From Pseudomonas sp. ACN8 (lineage in GTDB: Bacteria > Pseudomonadota > Gammaproteobacteria > Pseudomonadales > Pseudomonadaceae), in NCBI RefSeq assembly GCF_002303925.1, contig NZ_MRCS01000032.1:16179-80178 (forward strand): a stretch of 64,000 nucleotides of DNA, in the 5' to 3' direction. The notes beneath the pieces are model-generated. The model searched no databases. It worked only from the letters and a program-made list of their open reading frames with translations, and had not been told where the DNA came from. Shown piece after piece: positions 52,947 to 62,268 of the stretch. Every line of letters starts with the position of its first letter. The first letter of the stretch is position 1. The translations under genes were made by a program, and so were the position numbers.

Positions 52947-53395
52947 CCATTTTTCGCATTGATTAATGCGCTAAGGCGTTCCCATGTCAGGTCATTGTGA
53001 CAACGTGTCAATGAATCGTGACAAATGGGGCGAAAAAGTGGGTACGAGAGCAATGCTACTCTCGATAAATCGATATGAAAGTTCATAAACGCAATGGTAA
53101 TAATCAACGGAATTGATTGTTTGCTGCGGAGCCTCTAAACCGTGCGTTTCCGGCGAGTAGTCTTGCACCGAAACGGGTATTTTCGACTCATCTTTGATAG
53201 GCAAAAGTGCGGGGGGCGGTAACGCTGAATGACTGATTGGTCAGTATTGGACTGGATGAATTCGGCGAAATCGGTCTACCGATTAAACCTGCCGGGTTTT
53301 TATCAGTCGTAGTTTTCATGGCGAGCCGTTTGCGGCTCACCGTTTCACATGTGCGTCGCAGTCGGGGCGCTCAGTCGTATCAGGAGCCCTGTGCA
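52947..53395. other. Intergenic region before the AsmA gene
   Basis: No convincing gene is seen. It should carry the promoter of the AsmA-like gene. Near 52996-53025 there are repeats of the type GTCATTGTGACAACGTGTCA and TCGTGACA that could be a regulator site. Confidence 0.35.
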
Positions 53396-55462
53396 ATGAC
53401 GCGCACTCAAAAGACGTTTGTCTGGACCCTTTCCACTTTCCTTACCTTGTTGATGGTGCTGGTGCTGATCATCGTGTTCTTCGACTGGAACCGGATCAAA
53501 GCGCCGCTCAACGCCAAAGTTTCTGAAGAACTGCACCGCGCTTTTGCCATCAACGGCAATCTGTCGGTTGTCTGGCAGCCCGAGCCCGATGAAGGCGGCT
53601 GGCGCGCCTGGGTACCGTGGCCTCATGTGGTGGCCGAAGACTTGAGCCTGGGCAATCCTGACTGGTCGAAACAACCGCAGATGGTCACTCTCAAGCGGGT
53701 GGAGCTGCGTATTTCACCCCTGGCATTGCTGGCGCAGCGGGTGGTGATCCCGCGTATCGATCTCACCGAGCCCAATGCCCAACTGCAACGCCTGGCTGAC
53801 GGGCGCGCCAACTGGACCTTCAAATTCGACCCGAAGGACCCAAACGCCGAGCCTTCGAGCTGGGTATTGGATATCGGTGCGATCGGCTTCGACAAGGGCC
53901 ACGTCACCCTCGACGACCAAAGCCTGAAGACTCAACTCGACGTGCTGATCGATCCACTGGGCAAACCGATTCCGTTCAGCGATATCGTCGGCGACAAAGC
54001 AGCGAAAACCGCGCAGGAAAAGGGCTCGTCACCCCAGGATTATGCGTTCGCGCTCAAGGTCAACGGCCAGTACCACGGTCAGAAACTCGCGGGCCAGGGC
54101 AAGATTGGCGGGCTGTTGGCGTTGCAGGATGCGGCACGGCCGTTTCCGCTTCAGGCACAGGTGAAGATCGCCGATTCCAGCGTCGAACTGGCTGGCACCT
54201 TGACTGATCCGCTCAATCTCGGCGCCCTGGACTTGCGCCTGAAACTGGCCGGCATCAGCCTGGGCAACCTCTATCCGCTGACCGGCGTGATCCTGCCGGA
54301 CACACCACCCTATGCCACCGACGGCCACCTGGTCGCCAGGTTGCACGAGGCGGGTGGCGCGGTGTTCCGCTATGAAGAATTCAACGGCAAGATCGGCGAA
54401 AGCGACATCCACGGCAATCTGACTTACGTGGCCAGCCAGCCACGGCCAAAACTCAGCGGCTCGCTGTTGTCCAATCAATTGCTGTTCGCTGACCTGGCGC
54501 CGCTGATCGGTGCCGACTCCAACGCCGAACAGAAGGCCCGGGGCGGTGACAGTAAACAACCCGCGGACAAAGTGCTGCCGGTCGAAGAGTTCAAGACCGA
54601 TCGCTGGCGCGATATGGACGCCGATGTCGAATTCACTGGCAAGCGCATCGTGCACAGCGAAAAACTGCCGTTCAACGACCTCTATACCCATCTGGTACTC
54701 ACCGATGGCGTGCTCAGCCTTGAACCGCTGCGCTTCGGCGTGGCCGGCGGCAAGCTGGATGCGCAGATTCGCCTGAACGGCCGCACCGATCCACTTGAGG
54801 GCCAAGCCAGGCTCACGGCGCGAGGCTTCAAGCTCAAGCAGTTGTTCCCCGGTTTTGAGCCGATGAAAACCAGTTTCGGTGAGCTCAACGGCGATGCAGA
54901 TATCAGCGGGCGTGGCAACTCGGTGGCCAAACTGCTGGGCAGTGCCAATGGCAATCTGAAAATGCTGATCAACGATGGCGCCATCAGTCGCGAACTGATG
55001 GAGCTGGCGGGCCTGAACGTCGGCAACTACGTGGTGGGCAAGATCTTTGGTGACAAGGAAGTGAAGATCAACTGCGCCGCCGCGGACTTCGGCATCCAGT
55101 CCGGCCTGGCGAGTACCCGTTTGTTTGTGTTCGACACCGAGAACGCCATTGTTTACATCGATGGCACGGCGAACATGGCGACGGAGCAATTGGACCTGAC
55201 CATCACCCCGGAATCCAAGGGCTGGCGTCTGATTTCATTGCGCTCGCCGCTGTATGTGCGTGGCAAGTTCATCAAGCCCGATGCCGGGGTCAAGGCCGTG
55301 CCGTTGATGCTGCGCGGAGCCGGGATGGTGGCGCTGGGCGTGATCGCCGCACCGGCGGCAGGATTGCTGGCGTTGGTGGCGCCGAGTGGGGGCGAGGCGA
55401 ACCAGTGTGCGCCGTTGCTGGAGCAGATGAAGGCGGGCAAGGCGCCGAAGACCGTCAAGTGA
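53396..55462 (+). CDS. AsmA-family protein
   Basis: A 688-residue protein anchored by one N-terminal helix (FVWTLSTFLTLLMVLVLIIV) with a large periplasmic part. The AsmA pattern is RIKAPLNAKVSEELHRAFAINGNLSV, then WVPWPHVVAEDLSLGNPDW, and the C-terminal AsmA_2 domain 'FGELNGDADISGRGNSVAKLLGSANGNL' with LRSPLYVRGKF. Members are bridge-like lipid transport proteins affecting outer-membrane composition. ATG 53396 has AGGAG upstream; the longer frame to 53237 is not supported. Core-like codon use. Confidence 0.93.
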   Translation: MTRTQKTFVWTLSTFLTLLMVLVLIIVFFDWNRIKAPLNAKVSEELHRAFAINGNLSVVWQPEPDEGGWRAWVPWPHVVAEDLSLGNPDWSKQPQMVTLKRVELRISPLALLAQRVVIPRIDLTEPNAQLQRLADGRANWTFKFDPKDPNAEPSSWVLDIGAIGFDKGHVTLDDQSLKTQLDVLIDPLGKPIPFSDIVGDKAAKTAQEKGSSPQDYAFALKVNGQYHGQKLAGQGKIGGLLALQDAARPFPLQAQVKIADSSVELAGTLTDPLNLGALDLRLKLAGISLGNLYPLTGVILPDTPPYATDGHLVARLHEAGGAVFRYEEFNGKIGESDIHGNLTYVASQPRPKLSGSLLSNQLLFADLAPLIGADSNAEQKARGGDSKQPADKVLPVEEFKTDRWRDMDADVEFTGKRIVHSEKLPFNDLYTHLVLTDGVLSLEPLRFGVAGGKLDAQIRLNGRTDPLEGQARLTARGFKLKQLFPGFEPMKTSFGELNGDADISGRGNSVAKLLGSANGNLKMLINDGAISRELMELAGLNVGNYVVGKIFGDKEVKINCAAADFGIQSGLASTRLFVFDTENAIVYIDGTANMATEQLDLTITPESKGWRLISLRSPLYVRGKFIKPDAGVKAVPLMLRGAGMVALGVIAAPAAGLLALVAPSGGEANQCAPLLEQMKAGKAPKTVK

Positions 55463-55486
55463 CGATGGAGGATTGACGCAGGTTAA

Positions 55487-55515
55487 CGCTATTGGCCAAT
55501 CGGTTGCCAATAGCG
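55487..55515. terminator. Perfect inverted repeat between convergent genes
   Basis: CGCTATTGGC-N9-GCCAATAGCG with perfect ten-base arms lies between the AsmA stop and the convergent unknown gene. There is no T run; it could serve as a bidirectional end or stability hairpin. Confidence 0.5.
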
Positions 55516-55545
55516 TGGTGGGCGGATTACCGGTAACGTCATTTT

Positions 55546-56229
55546 CTATCGCTGCGTAACTTCAACTTGAATCAAGTCGGTTTTTATCTTGCTGCCGAGT
55601 TTGTCTATAACCGTCTTGCGAATGCTGGTGTATTTTTCTTGCTCCAGGTAAACAGTCCATTTGCTTATTTTAAGATCGCTGAGTATGTCTTCTTTGTCCA
55701 GGTGCTCGTCAAGGAAAGAAATGTTTACAGGGTGGCTGGCATTCAACGAAATCTGAATGGAAATAATGGTTTTGTTTTCGAGGATAATGGTTAGAAATGG
55801 ATGGATGTTGATAGTGCTTTCAGTATTCAAGTTGTTTGTGTTGGGACTGTTGAATTGCAATTTGTTTAATATTGCTTCGGTGGCGTTGGATTGATCCGGC
55901 AGGCGCTTTATTGAGGTGAGACATTCCGATATTTGAGCTTTCTGTGACGCTGATAAGAAATCTTGTAGCGCCAGTTCTATGAGCGTTAAAAGACTCGTCG
56001 GTTGTTTTTTCAGGATCTGGCTTCCGCTATTTTTAGTTGTCCAGAATATGGAGCCAAGAAATTTTCTGTATGGGCTAAGTCTGTCGTCGAGGGCCGCGCT
56101 GGAGCTAGTTACTAAATGTGCGAGCAGGCTGGAATGCAAGATGTCCTGCTTTAGTGTCTCTGCGTGAGAGCCCAGGAAGATAGTGATGTTTCCATCGGCG
56201 ACATAAACTTCTGATTTGTTTTGAATCAT
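55546..56229 (-). CDS. Hypothetical protein, AT-rich gene (227 residues)
   Basis: Not recognised. The protein is rich in Ser, Leu, Ile and Asn with no signal peptide or membrane helix. It has a Leu-rich helix (LTLIELALQDFLSASQKAQISECLTSIKRL) and a strand-rich second half. GAGGTCACGG precedes the ATG. Base composition is much lower in GC than its neighbours, so it was acquired. It forms a pair with the gene upstream, with a strong hairpin in between. Confidence 0.6.
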   Translation of the reverse strand: MIQNKSEVYVADGNITIFLGSHAETLKQDILHSSLLAHLVTSSSAALDDRLSPYRKFLGSIFWTTKNSGSQILKKQPTSLLTLIELALQDFLSASQKAQISECLTSIKRLPDQSNATEAILNKLQFNSPNTNNLNTESTINIHPFLTIILENKTIISIQISLNASHPVNISFLDEHLDKEDILSDLKISKWTVYLEQEKYTSIRKTVIDKLGSKIKTDLIQVEVTQR

Positions 56230-56256
56230 CCGTGACCTCGTTAAGTTGTGTTTGTG

Positions 56257-56283
56257 AAGGTTCGTAAAGTAATTACGAACCTT
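56257..56283 (-). promoter_or_regulatory. Intercistronic hairpin
   Basis: AAGGTTCGTAA-AGTAA-TTACGAACCTT has perfect 11-base arms, between the two AT-rich genes. It probably ends part of the transcript or stabilises the upstream message, setting unequal amounts of the two proteins. Confidence 0.6.
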
Positions 56284-56303
56284 TTATTCAGAAACGTCGG
56301 GAC

Positions 56304-57065
56304 TTATTGGAAGCCAGGAATGTCGTCAATAGCGCTTTTAGCTGCCTGTCCGAGTTTTCTGAGCACCCCATCACGCACCTGGTCATACACTCCAAGGTTA
56401 AGGTATACAGCTTGCGCTGCTGTCTTGATGCGTGTTTCCTGGCTGGTGGATTTCCAGAACAGAACGCCTCTACTGCTTTCGCGGACATTGAGGGTGTTGC
56501 AGTTCAGGACCATCATCGGGGAGCCTTCCTTTGTCTGCCATACAGGGGACATGTCAAATTTGGCGTCAGATCCAATATTGGCTTTCCGATTGTAAATATC
56601 GATCAGGCCTTGGTTGTTTTTTACACCATCTACAGCTTTGGATGCCAGCTCCAGCAATTTCGGAGCATTTGCCCCTACCAGTCCTTGTAAAACATAGGCG
56701 GCGACGATGTCCATGGTTAGACCGCTGCGCTTGATCGTCTGGTCTTTTACTTGGGAGGCTTGAGTGACCCAGCCAAGTGTTGCCAGTGTGTCGATGTAAT
56801 ATTTGTACCATTGATGCAGCTCTTTGATTGGGTCGTAACGTTGAGTTGCAGCGTTTTGTACCAGTAGCTTGCAGTTGTCGACATCTTTGCGGTTTTGTTC
56901 CGAAACACCGGCCATATAGATGTTCATCATTTCCGGGCCGACAGTGCCGCTTTCTTTATTGGGGTCTATCGGAGTGTGTACGGAAAAAGGTTGCATTGAA
57001 GGTGTGGCGGGTACTTCCAGGGTTGGCAGCGAATCCAGGAATTCAAGTCGTTGTTCAATGTGCAT
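56304..57065 (-). CDS. Hypothetical protein, AT-rich gene (253 residues)
   Basis: Not recognised. Residues 70-160 are helical (YDPIKELHQWYKYYIDTLATLGWVTQASQ, MDIVAAYVLQGLVGANAPKLLELA). The end is strand-rich (SPMMVLNCNTLNVRESSRGVLFWKSTSQETRIKTAAQAVYLNLGVYDQVRD). There is no signal peptide. AAGGA lies nine bases before the ATG. The AT-rich composition and pairing with 55546-56229 suggest an imported two-gene unit, for example a secreted toxin or contractile-device cargo, but this is only a guess. Confidence 0.65.
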   Translation of the reverse strand: MHIEQRLEFLDSLPTLEVPATPSMQPFSVHTPIDPNKESGTVGPEMMNIYMAGVSEQNRKDVDNCKLLVQNAATQRYDPIKELHQWYKYYIDTLATLGWVTQASQVKDQTIKRSGLTMDIVAAYVLQGLVGANAPKLLELASKAVDGVKNNQGLIDIYNRKANIGSDAKFDMSPVWQTKEGSPMMVLNCNTLNVRESSRGVLFWKSTSQETRIKTAAQAVYLNLGVYDQVRDGVLRKLGQAAKSAIDDIPGFQ

Positions 57066-57236
57066 GGTTCTAGTCCTTTATGATTAAAGCAGACTTCTTG
57101 TCTGTGGTTTTAATATAAATAAGTGGTGTGGCAAGTCCAGTGAGTGTTTGTAACTCGATGCTGGTGTTTTGAACTTTCGATAAAGTTATTGTGGTGAACT
57201 AGTTGCCATATGGCTTTGTTGGTTGCCACAGGTCTT

Positions 57237-57340
57237 TCAGTATATCCGCCATGTCATCAGTTCGATGACCGGCGATTCGCCGAGCAGGCGCAGCGCCGCT
57301 TCGCAGTTGGCGCTGTAGCTTTCGGTAACGGGATATCTGC
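57237..57340 (-). pseudogene. Fragment of a GC-rich coding sequence (C-terminal end)
   Basis: The frame TGRYPVTESYSANCEAALRLLGESPVIELMTWRIY-stop has the strong third-position GC of a native Pseudomonas gene but no start. It follows directly after the LysR stop. It may be the last part of a gene cut off by the arrival of the AT-rich pair. A 50-residue overlapping frame (ATG 57351) exists but has poor codon use. Confidence 0.35.
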
Positions 57341-57343
57341 CGG

Positions 57344-58261
57344 TCAGTCATTTACCCCAGGTGCCAGCGCATGCCCGGACAACAATGCCTCTTCACGCAA
57401 CCACGCAAAAAAAGCCCGAACCGGTGGATGTCGCTCACGCCCCGGTACGCACAGCGCGCTATAGCCGGCGCCATCGACCTGGACTTCCCCCCGGTAGGGC
57501 AACAACAGGCCACTGGTCACGCTTTCCGATACAAGAATATTGCTTGCCAACACCAGGCCTTGCCCGGCAATCGCCGCTTGCAGGGCGTAATGCTCTTCGT
57601 CGTATTCGCGCACGGCGGGCTGGTCGCTCAGCCAGGTTTCGCCGGAGCGAGCGCACCAGGCTTCCCAGCCGTGGGCATAGAGCTTGGAGTTGTGCCAACG
57701 AACGCTGATCAGTGTGGGGGTGCGACTCGACGCCAAGGCCACTTGTTCGGGCGAGCCGTAGACACCAAAGGACTCATCGAACAGGCACTGGCCGTACAGG
57801 TTGGGGTAATCATCAAGGCTGTAGCGCAGCACCAGATCGACACTGGCGTCCTGATGCAGATCGATGACTTCGCAGTGGGTATCGAGGCGCACGTTGATGT
57901 TCGGGTGCCGAGCGTAGAAGCGTCCCAAGCGTGGCACCAGCCACAGGGCGGCGAAGGCGGCGGTGGTGGAGACCGTCAGGCTGGCGCCACTGCGTTGCGG
58001 GCGCAGGGTATCGACACTTTGCGCCACTTCCAGGAAAGCTCCGTGCAGGCTCTGGAACAGCCGTTCACCGCATTCGGTCAGGCGCACCTGGCGTGGCAGG
58101 CGCTCGAACAACGGCACGCCGAGCCAGCTCTCCAGGGAGCGGATCTGGTGGGACACCGCCGTCGGGGTAACGGACAGTTCTTCGGCGGCGGCCTTGAAGC
58201 TCAGCAAGCGCGAGGCGGATTCAAAGGCCCGCAGGGCGGTCAACGGCAACGAGGCAAACAT
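57344..58261 (-). CDS. LysR-family regulator (GcvA-like)
   Basis: A protein of 305 residues. It has the GcvA-type start FASLPLTALRAFESASRLLSFKAAAEELSVTPTAVSHQIRSLESWLGVPLFERLPRQVRLTE, then 'LDTHCEVIDLHQDASVDLVLRYS'. ATG 58261 has GGAG six bases upstream. It is divergent from the azoreductase gene, which is its probable target. Confidence 0.92.
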   Translation of the reverse strand: MFASLPLTALRAFESASRLLSFKAAAEELSVTPTAVSHQIRSLESWLGVPLFERLPRQVRLTECGERLFQSLHGAFLEVAQSVDTLRPQRSGASLTVSTTAAFAALWLVPRLGRFYARHPNINVRLDTHCEVIDLHQDASVDLVLRYSLDDYPNLYGQCLFDESFGVYGSPEQVALASSRTPTLISVRWHNSKLYAHGWEAWCARSGETWLSDQPAVREYDEEHYALQAAIAGQGLVLASNILVSESVTSGLLLPYRGEVQVDGAGYSALCVPGRERHPPVRAFFAWLREEALLSGHALAPGVND

Positions 58262-58382
58262 TGAACACTCCATGGATGAAATGAATTCATCCAGACTGAT
58301 TTCTGCTCATTTGAACGAGGACGGTGGTGGGCTTCAATCTGCAAGCCACAAGCCGTTTGAGTTTAGCCCTGAGGAGAGACAG

Positions 58383-59021
58383 ATGAGTAGAATTCTTGCT
58401 GTTCACGCCAGCCCCCGTGGTGACCGTTCACACTCCCGGCGTTTGGCCGAAGTGTTTCTGTCGGCCTGGCAGTCCCGTCATCCACATTCACAGTTGACCC
58501 GGCGCGAAGTCGGTCGGGCACTGATTCCTCCGGTCAACGAGGCATTCGTGGCCGCCGCGTTTTACCCCGAGCCCGCCGCTCGGCCGCTGTCGATGCAGGC
58601 TGACCTGGCCCTCAGCGACGAACTGGTTGGCGAACTGCTTGGCCACGATGTATTGCTGATATCCACGCCGATGCACAACTTCAGCGTACCCAGCGGCTTG
58701 AAGGCCTGGATCGATCAGATTGTGCGGGTGGGAGTGACCTTCGCTCACACCCTGGACAATGGCGTGGCCCAGTACGAGCCCTTGGTGCAGGGTAAAAAGG
58801 CCTTGATCATCACCAGCCGTGGCGGCTTCGGTTTTGGCCCGGGCGGCGAACTGGAAGCCATGAACCATGCCGACACGCTGCTGCGCACGGTGCTCGGATT
58901 CATCGGCATCACGGACGTCACCGTGGTGGCTGCCGAGGGTGAAGAGTCCGCCGAGCGTAGCTTTGAGATCTCTGCCGCCGAGGCTGAGCGGCGTCTGTTG
59001 GCGCTGGCCGGGGAGTTCTAG
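58383..59021 (+). CDS. azoR: FMN-dependent NADH-azoreductase
   Basis: A protein of 212 residues with a flavodoxin-like fold: RILAVHASPRGDRSHSRRLAE binds FMN phosphate, then LLISTPMHNFSVPSGLKAWIDQIVR and ITSRGGFG. It reduces azo dyes and quinones by two-electron transfer. GAGGAG lies before the ATG, and the stop is directly followed by the sugE start, so both are co-transcribed under the divergent LysR. Confidence 0.92.
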   Translation: MSRILAVHASPRGDRSHSRRLAEVFLSAWQSRHPHSQLTRREVGRALIPPVNEAFVAAAFYPEPAARPLSMQADLALSDELVGELLGHDVLLISTPMHNFSVPSGLKAWIDQIVRVGVTFAHTLDNGVAQYEPLVQGKKALIITSRGGFGFGPGGELEAMNHADTLLRTVLGFIGITDVTVVAAEGEESAERSFEISAAEAERRLLALAGEF

Positions 59022-59327
59022 ATGGCCTGGCTGTTTCTGCTGGTCGCCGCCGGGTTCGAAGTCACCTTCGCCATGGGCATGAAGTACGCCGAGGGCTTCA
59101 CCCGGCTCTGGCCTTCGCTGATCACCGTGGTGGCCGCTGTGGGCGGGATCTATTTCCTGACCCTGGCCATGCGCGAGTTGCCGGTGAGCATCGCGTACCC
59201 GATCTGGACCGCCATCGGTTCGCTGGGCACGGTGTTTCTCGGTTTCGCGCTGCTGGGTGAAAGCCTGAGCGTGATCAAGCTGGTCTCGGTCGGGCTGATC
59301 GTGGCGGGCGTGGTGGGGTTGAAGTAG
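59022..59327 (+). CDS. SMR-family exporter, SugE/Gdx-like
   Basis: A protein of 101 residues with four membrane helices: MAWLFLLVAAGFEVTFAMGMKYAEGF carries the essential Glu13, then SIAYPIWTAIGSLGTVFLGFALLGES. The SugE/Gdx branch exports guanidinium or quaternary ammonium ions. It starts immediately after the azoreductase stop (TAG-ATG). Confidence 0.9.
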   Translation: MAWLFLLVAAGFEVTFAMGMKYAEGFTRLWPSLITVVAAVGGIYFLTLAMRELPVSIAYPIWTAIGSLGTVFLGFALLGESLSVIKLVSVGLIVAGVVGLK

Positions 59328-59434
59328 GGCGGATGACATAGACTTGTCGCTGAGTTGTCATCTTCGCTGGCGATGCTTGGCGGATGTCTTGCATCCCGCC
59401 TTGCGTCACCGCCCGACCACCAGGATGTCCGCCC

Positions 59435-60325
59435 ATGTCGCAAGGTTCTGCCCCGCGCTACCCGCTGGTGTTAGTCCCGGGAATGCTCGGGTTCATCCGG
59501 TTGGTGTTTTATCCGTACTGGTACGGGATCGTCGAGGCGTTGCGCCGTGGTGGTGCGGTGGTGTTCACCGTGCAGGTCTCGCCGCTCAATTCGAATGAAG
59601 TGCGCGGCGAGCAATTGCTTGTGCGTATCGACGAAATTCTGCGGGAGACCGGGGCCGCCAAGGTCAACCTGATCGGCCATAGCCAGGGCTCGTTGACCGC
59701 CCGTTATGCCGCGGCCAAACGCCCGGACCTGGTGGCATCGGTGACATCGGTGGCGGGGCCGAACCACGGTTCGGAGCTCGCCGATTACCTGCACGAGCAT
59801 TACCCCCATGACAGTGTCCGTGGTCGTCTGCTGTGCTTTTTGCTGCGAATGGTCGCCGTGCTGATGGGGTGGCTGGACACCGGTTACCGCGGGCCGAAGC
59901 TGCCGGTGGCTATCCATGCGTCCCATCACTCCCTCACCAGCGCTGGCGTCGCGCTGTTCAACCAGCATTATCCACAGGGATTGCCCGAGACCTGGGGTGG
60001 TCAGGGGCCGGAGGAGGTCAACGGCGTGCGCTATTACTCCTGGTCCGGCACCTTGCAACCGGGCATCACCGATCGCGGGCGCAATCTGCTGGACGGCACC
60101 AACCGCACTTGCCGGCTGTTCGCTAAAACTTTCGTCCGCGAAACCGGGCATTGCGACGGCATGGTCGGACGCTACAGCTCGCATCTGGGCATGGTGATTG
60201 GCGATGAGTATCCGCTGGATCACTTTGATATCGTCAACCAGTCGCTGGGGCTGGTAGGCAAAGGGGTCGAGCCGATCCGCTTGTTTGTCGAGCATGCGGC
60301 GCGGCTGAACGCGGCAGGGCTTTAG
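59435..60325 (+). CDS. Triacylglycerol lipase, P. fragi LipI-type
   Basis: A protein of 296 residues. It begins RYPLVLVPGMLGF (oxyanion), then VNLIGHSQGSLTARYAA with nucleophile Ser83, SVTSVAGPNHGSELADYL, 'DGMVGRYSSHLGMVI' (Asp) and YPLDHFDIVNQ (His). This matches the short family I.1 lipases such as P. fragi. No signal peptide is seen, unlike most secreted relatives. ATG 59435 fits the family start. Confidence 0.92.
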   Translation: MSQGSAPRYPLVLVPGMLGFIRLVFYPYWYGIVEALRRGGAVVFTVQVSPLNSNEVRGEQLLVRIDEILRETGAAKVNLIGHSQGSLTARYAAAKRPDLVASVTSVAGPNHGSELADYLHEHYPHDSVRGRLLCFLLRMVAVLMGWLDTGYRGPKLPVAIHASHHSLTSAGVALFNQHYPQGLPETWGGQGPEEVNGVRYYSWSGTLQPGITDRGRNLLDGTNRTCRLFAKTFVRETGHCDGMVGRYSSHLGMVIGDEYPLDHFDIVNQSLGLVGKGVEPIRLFVEHAARLNAAGL

Positions 60326-60340
60326 ACCAGGTTATCGTTC

Positions 60341-60415
60341 ATCGCGAGCAAGCTCGCTCCCACAGGTTTTCGGTGGGGTCGACACAACACCTGTGGGAGC
60401 GAGCCTGCTCGCGAT
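60341..60415. repeat. REP inverted pair 1
   Basis: ATCGCGAGCAAGCTCGCTCC-CAC and its inverted copy GTGGGAGCGAGCCTGCTCGC-GAT face each other around a 21-base spacer, between convergent genes. A standard Pseudomonas REP/BIME. Confidence 0.93.
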
Positions 60416-60424
60416 GGCGTCAGA

Positions 60425-61312
60425 TCAGGCAACACTGACCTTGCGACCCAACACCGTCGTCCAACGCTCGGAAACAATCACCCCGCCCAAGGTCAACACC
60501 CCGCCCACCAGGTGGTACAGCGCCAGTTGCTCATGCAGTACCACCGCCGCAATCAAGGCGGTAATCAGCGGCAGCAAATTGAAAAACTGCGTGGTCCGGC
60601 TCGGCCCCAAACGCACTACGGCTTGCATCCACGCCAGCGGCGCGACCATCGAAGCCAGCAGGCAGGCGTACAGCACCAGCGGAATGTTCTGCAGGGTCGG
60701 GCCGACTTTTGGTGAGGCGATGAACAACGGAAACAGTACCACCACGGCCACCAGCACCTGCAGATACAGGAGCACCAGCGGCGGCAGTTTCAGTTGCCAC
60801 TTTTTCAACAGGGTGCTGTAGACCGCGTAGGCCAGGGTGGCGATCAGCATCATCGCGTCGCCCAGGTTGACCCCGTGTTCGAGCAATGCGCCAAGGCTGC
60901 CGGACGACACCACTACCAGGACACCGGCGAACGACAGCATTGCTCCGGCCAGGGCGCCCATGGTCAGGCGCTGGCCGAGGCTGATGATCGCCATGGCGAG
61001 CGACATCAGCGGCATCAGCGACAGGATGATGCCCATGTTGGTGGCCGAAGTCAGGCTCGCGGCGAAGTACGCCAGGCTTTGATAGACCGCCATGCCGAGA
61101 ACACCGAGGACAAAGATCTTGCCCAGTTTCGGGCGGATCAGCGGCCAATGGGCGAGCACCGGTTTAAGCATGAAGGGCGTGAACAGCAACCCGGCCAGCA
61201 GCCAGCGGTAGAAACCGATCTCGGCGGGGAAGATCGCCCCGGCCGACATTTTGGTGATCACGGTGTTGCCGGCCCAGATAAAAATGGCCAGCAGGGGATA
61301 AGCGTATTGCAT
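60425..61312 (-). CDS. EamA/DMT-family exporter
   Basis: A protein of 295 residues with ten membrane helices and two EamA repeats (YPLLAIFIWAGNTVITKMSAG; GDAMMLIATLAYAVYSTLLKKW). It likely exports small metabolites or amino acids. ATG 61312 (MQYAYPLLAIF) is chosen; a frame to 61426 would overlap the divergent AraC gene. Confidence 0.92.
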   Translation of the reverse strand: MQYAYPLLAIFIWAGNTVITKMSAGAIFPAEIGFYRWLLAGLLFTPFMLKPVLAHWPLIRPKLGKIFVLGVLGMAVYQSLAYFAASLTSATNMGIILSLMPLMSLAMAIISLGQRLTMGALAGAMLSFAGVLVVVSSGSLGALLEHGVNLGDAMMLIATLAYAVYSTLLKKWQLKLPPLVLLYLQVLVAVVVLFPLFIASPKVGPTLQNIPLVLYACLLASMVAPLAWMQAVVRLGPSRTTQFFNLLPLITALIAAVVLHEQLALYHLVGGVLTLGGVIVSERWTTVLGRKVSVA

Positions 61313-61397
61313 CGGGAAAAACCAGAACGTTAATGAAGGGCAATTATCCGCTTGTCTGGATGCAAGCCTATACTTCGATCCAGACAACCGGCCCTTG

Positions 61398-62204
61398 ATG
61401 ACGGACAGCATGAGCAGTAAACACATCGACCTGCTGGATTTCAGCGAACTGCCGTCGGCGGTGTACTTCCGCTACGCCGATTTCGACGCCCACGAATACG
61501 CCGCGCCCCATCGACATCCCTGGGGGACGCTGGAATACGCAGCCCATGGCGTGCTGCACATGGACGTCGAGGGCAGCCGTTTCATGTCGCCACCGCAATA
61601 CGCGGTGTGGGTGCCGCCGCAGATCGAGCACAGTTTCTACAGCCACCAACCGGTCAACTACCGCGCCGTGTGCCTGGCACCCAAGGTCTGTGCCGACTTG
61701 CCGTCGCGGGCCTGCACCCTGGCCATCAGCGACATCCTCAAGGCGATCCTCAAGGACTTCGCCGCCCGGGACGTGAAGATCCCCGAGCAGGCCGCCGACC
61801 GGCGTCTGGCCCAGGTATTGGTGGACCAGTTGCAACAGGCTCCGGTGCACGAGTGCTACCTGCCCTATGCCAGCAGCCCCGGGTTGCTCGGAATCCTCGA
61901 AGCGTTGCAGGCCGAGCCTGGGGATAACCGGCCCCTGTCGGAGTGGGCTGCACGCATCCATGTCAGCGAGCGCACCCTGGCGCGGCAGTTCGTGCGGGAA
62001 CTGGGCATGAGTTTCGGTGAGTGGCGCCAGCGCCTGCGTTTTCTGGCGGCGATCGAAGCGCTGGATAGCCCGCGCAGCATTCAGGAAATCGCCTTCGACA
62101 TGGGCTACAGCACCGGCTCGGCGTTTATCGCGATGTTCCAGCGCCAGGCCGGATGTACGCCGGAGCAGTATCGCCGCAGCCATCTGGAGAACAGGAAGGT
62201 GTAA
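61398..62204 (+). CDS. AraC-family regulator with cupin domain
   Basis: A protein of 268 residues. The N-terminal cupin is AAPHRHPWGTLEYAAHGVLHM, followed by two HTHs (PLSEWAARIHVSERTLARQF; SIQEIAFDMGYSTGSAFIAMFQRQAGCTPEQYRR). It is divergent from the EamA gene and probably controls it. There is no clear ribosome site at ATG 61398; ATG 61410 is an alternative. Confidence 0.92.
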   Translation: MTDSMSSKHIDLLDFSELPSAVYFRYADFDAHEYAAPHRHPWGTLEYAAHGVLHMDVEGSRFMSPPQYAVWVPPQIEHSFYSHQPVNYRAVCLAPKVCADLPSRACTLAISDILKAILKDFAARDVKIPEQAADRRLAQVLVDQLQQAPVHECYLPYASSPGLLGILEALQAEPGDNRPLSEWAARIHVSERTLARQFVRELGMSFGEWRQRLRFLAAIEALDSPRSIQEIAFDMGYSTGSAFIAMFQRQAGCTPEQYRRSHLENRKV

Positions 62205-62268
62205 CAGGGGTTGTCTACACTTCAGAACAAGGCCGCGCCCCTCGGTGTGGCGACCAGGAGAAAACTCC

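Noticed and set aside
54029..55189. 386-residue open frame antisense to the AsmA gene
   Set aside because: Shadow frame produced by high third-position GC; no domain.
57459..58264. Long plus-strand frame (57371-58264) opposite the GcvA-like LysR
   Set aside because: It is the antisense shadow of the clear LysR coding sequence.
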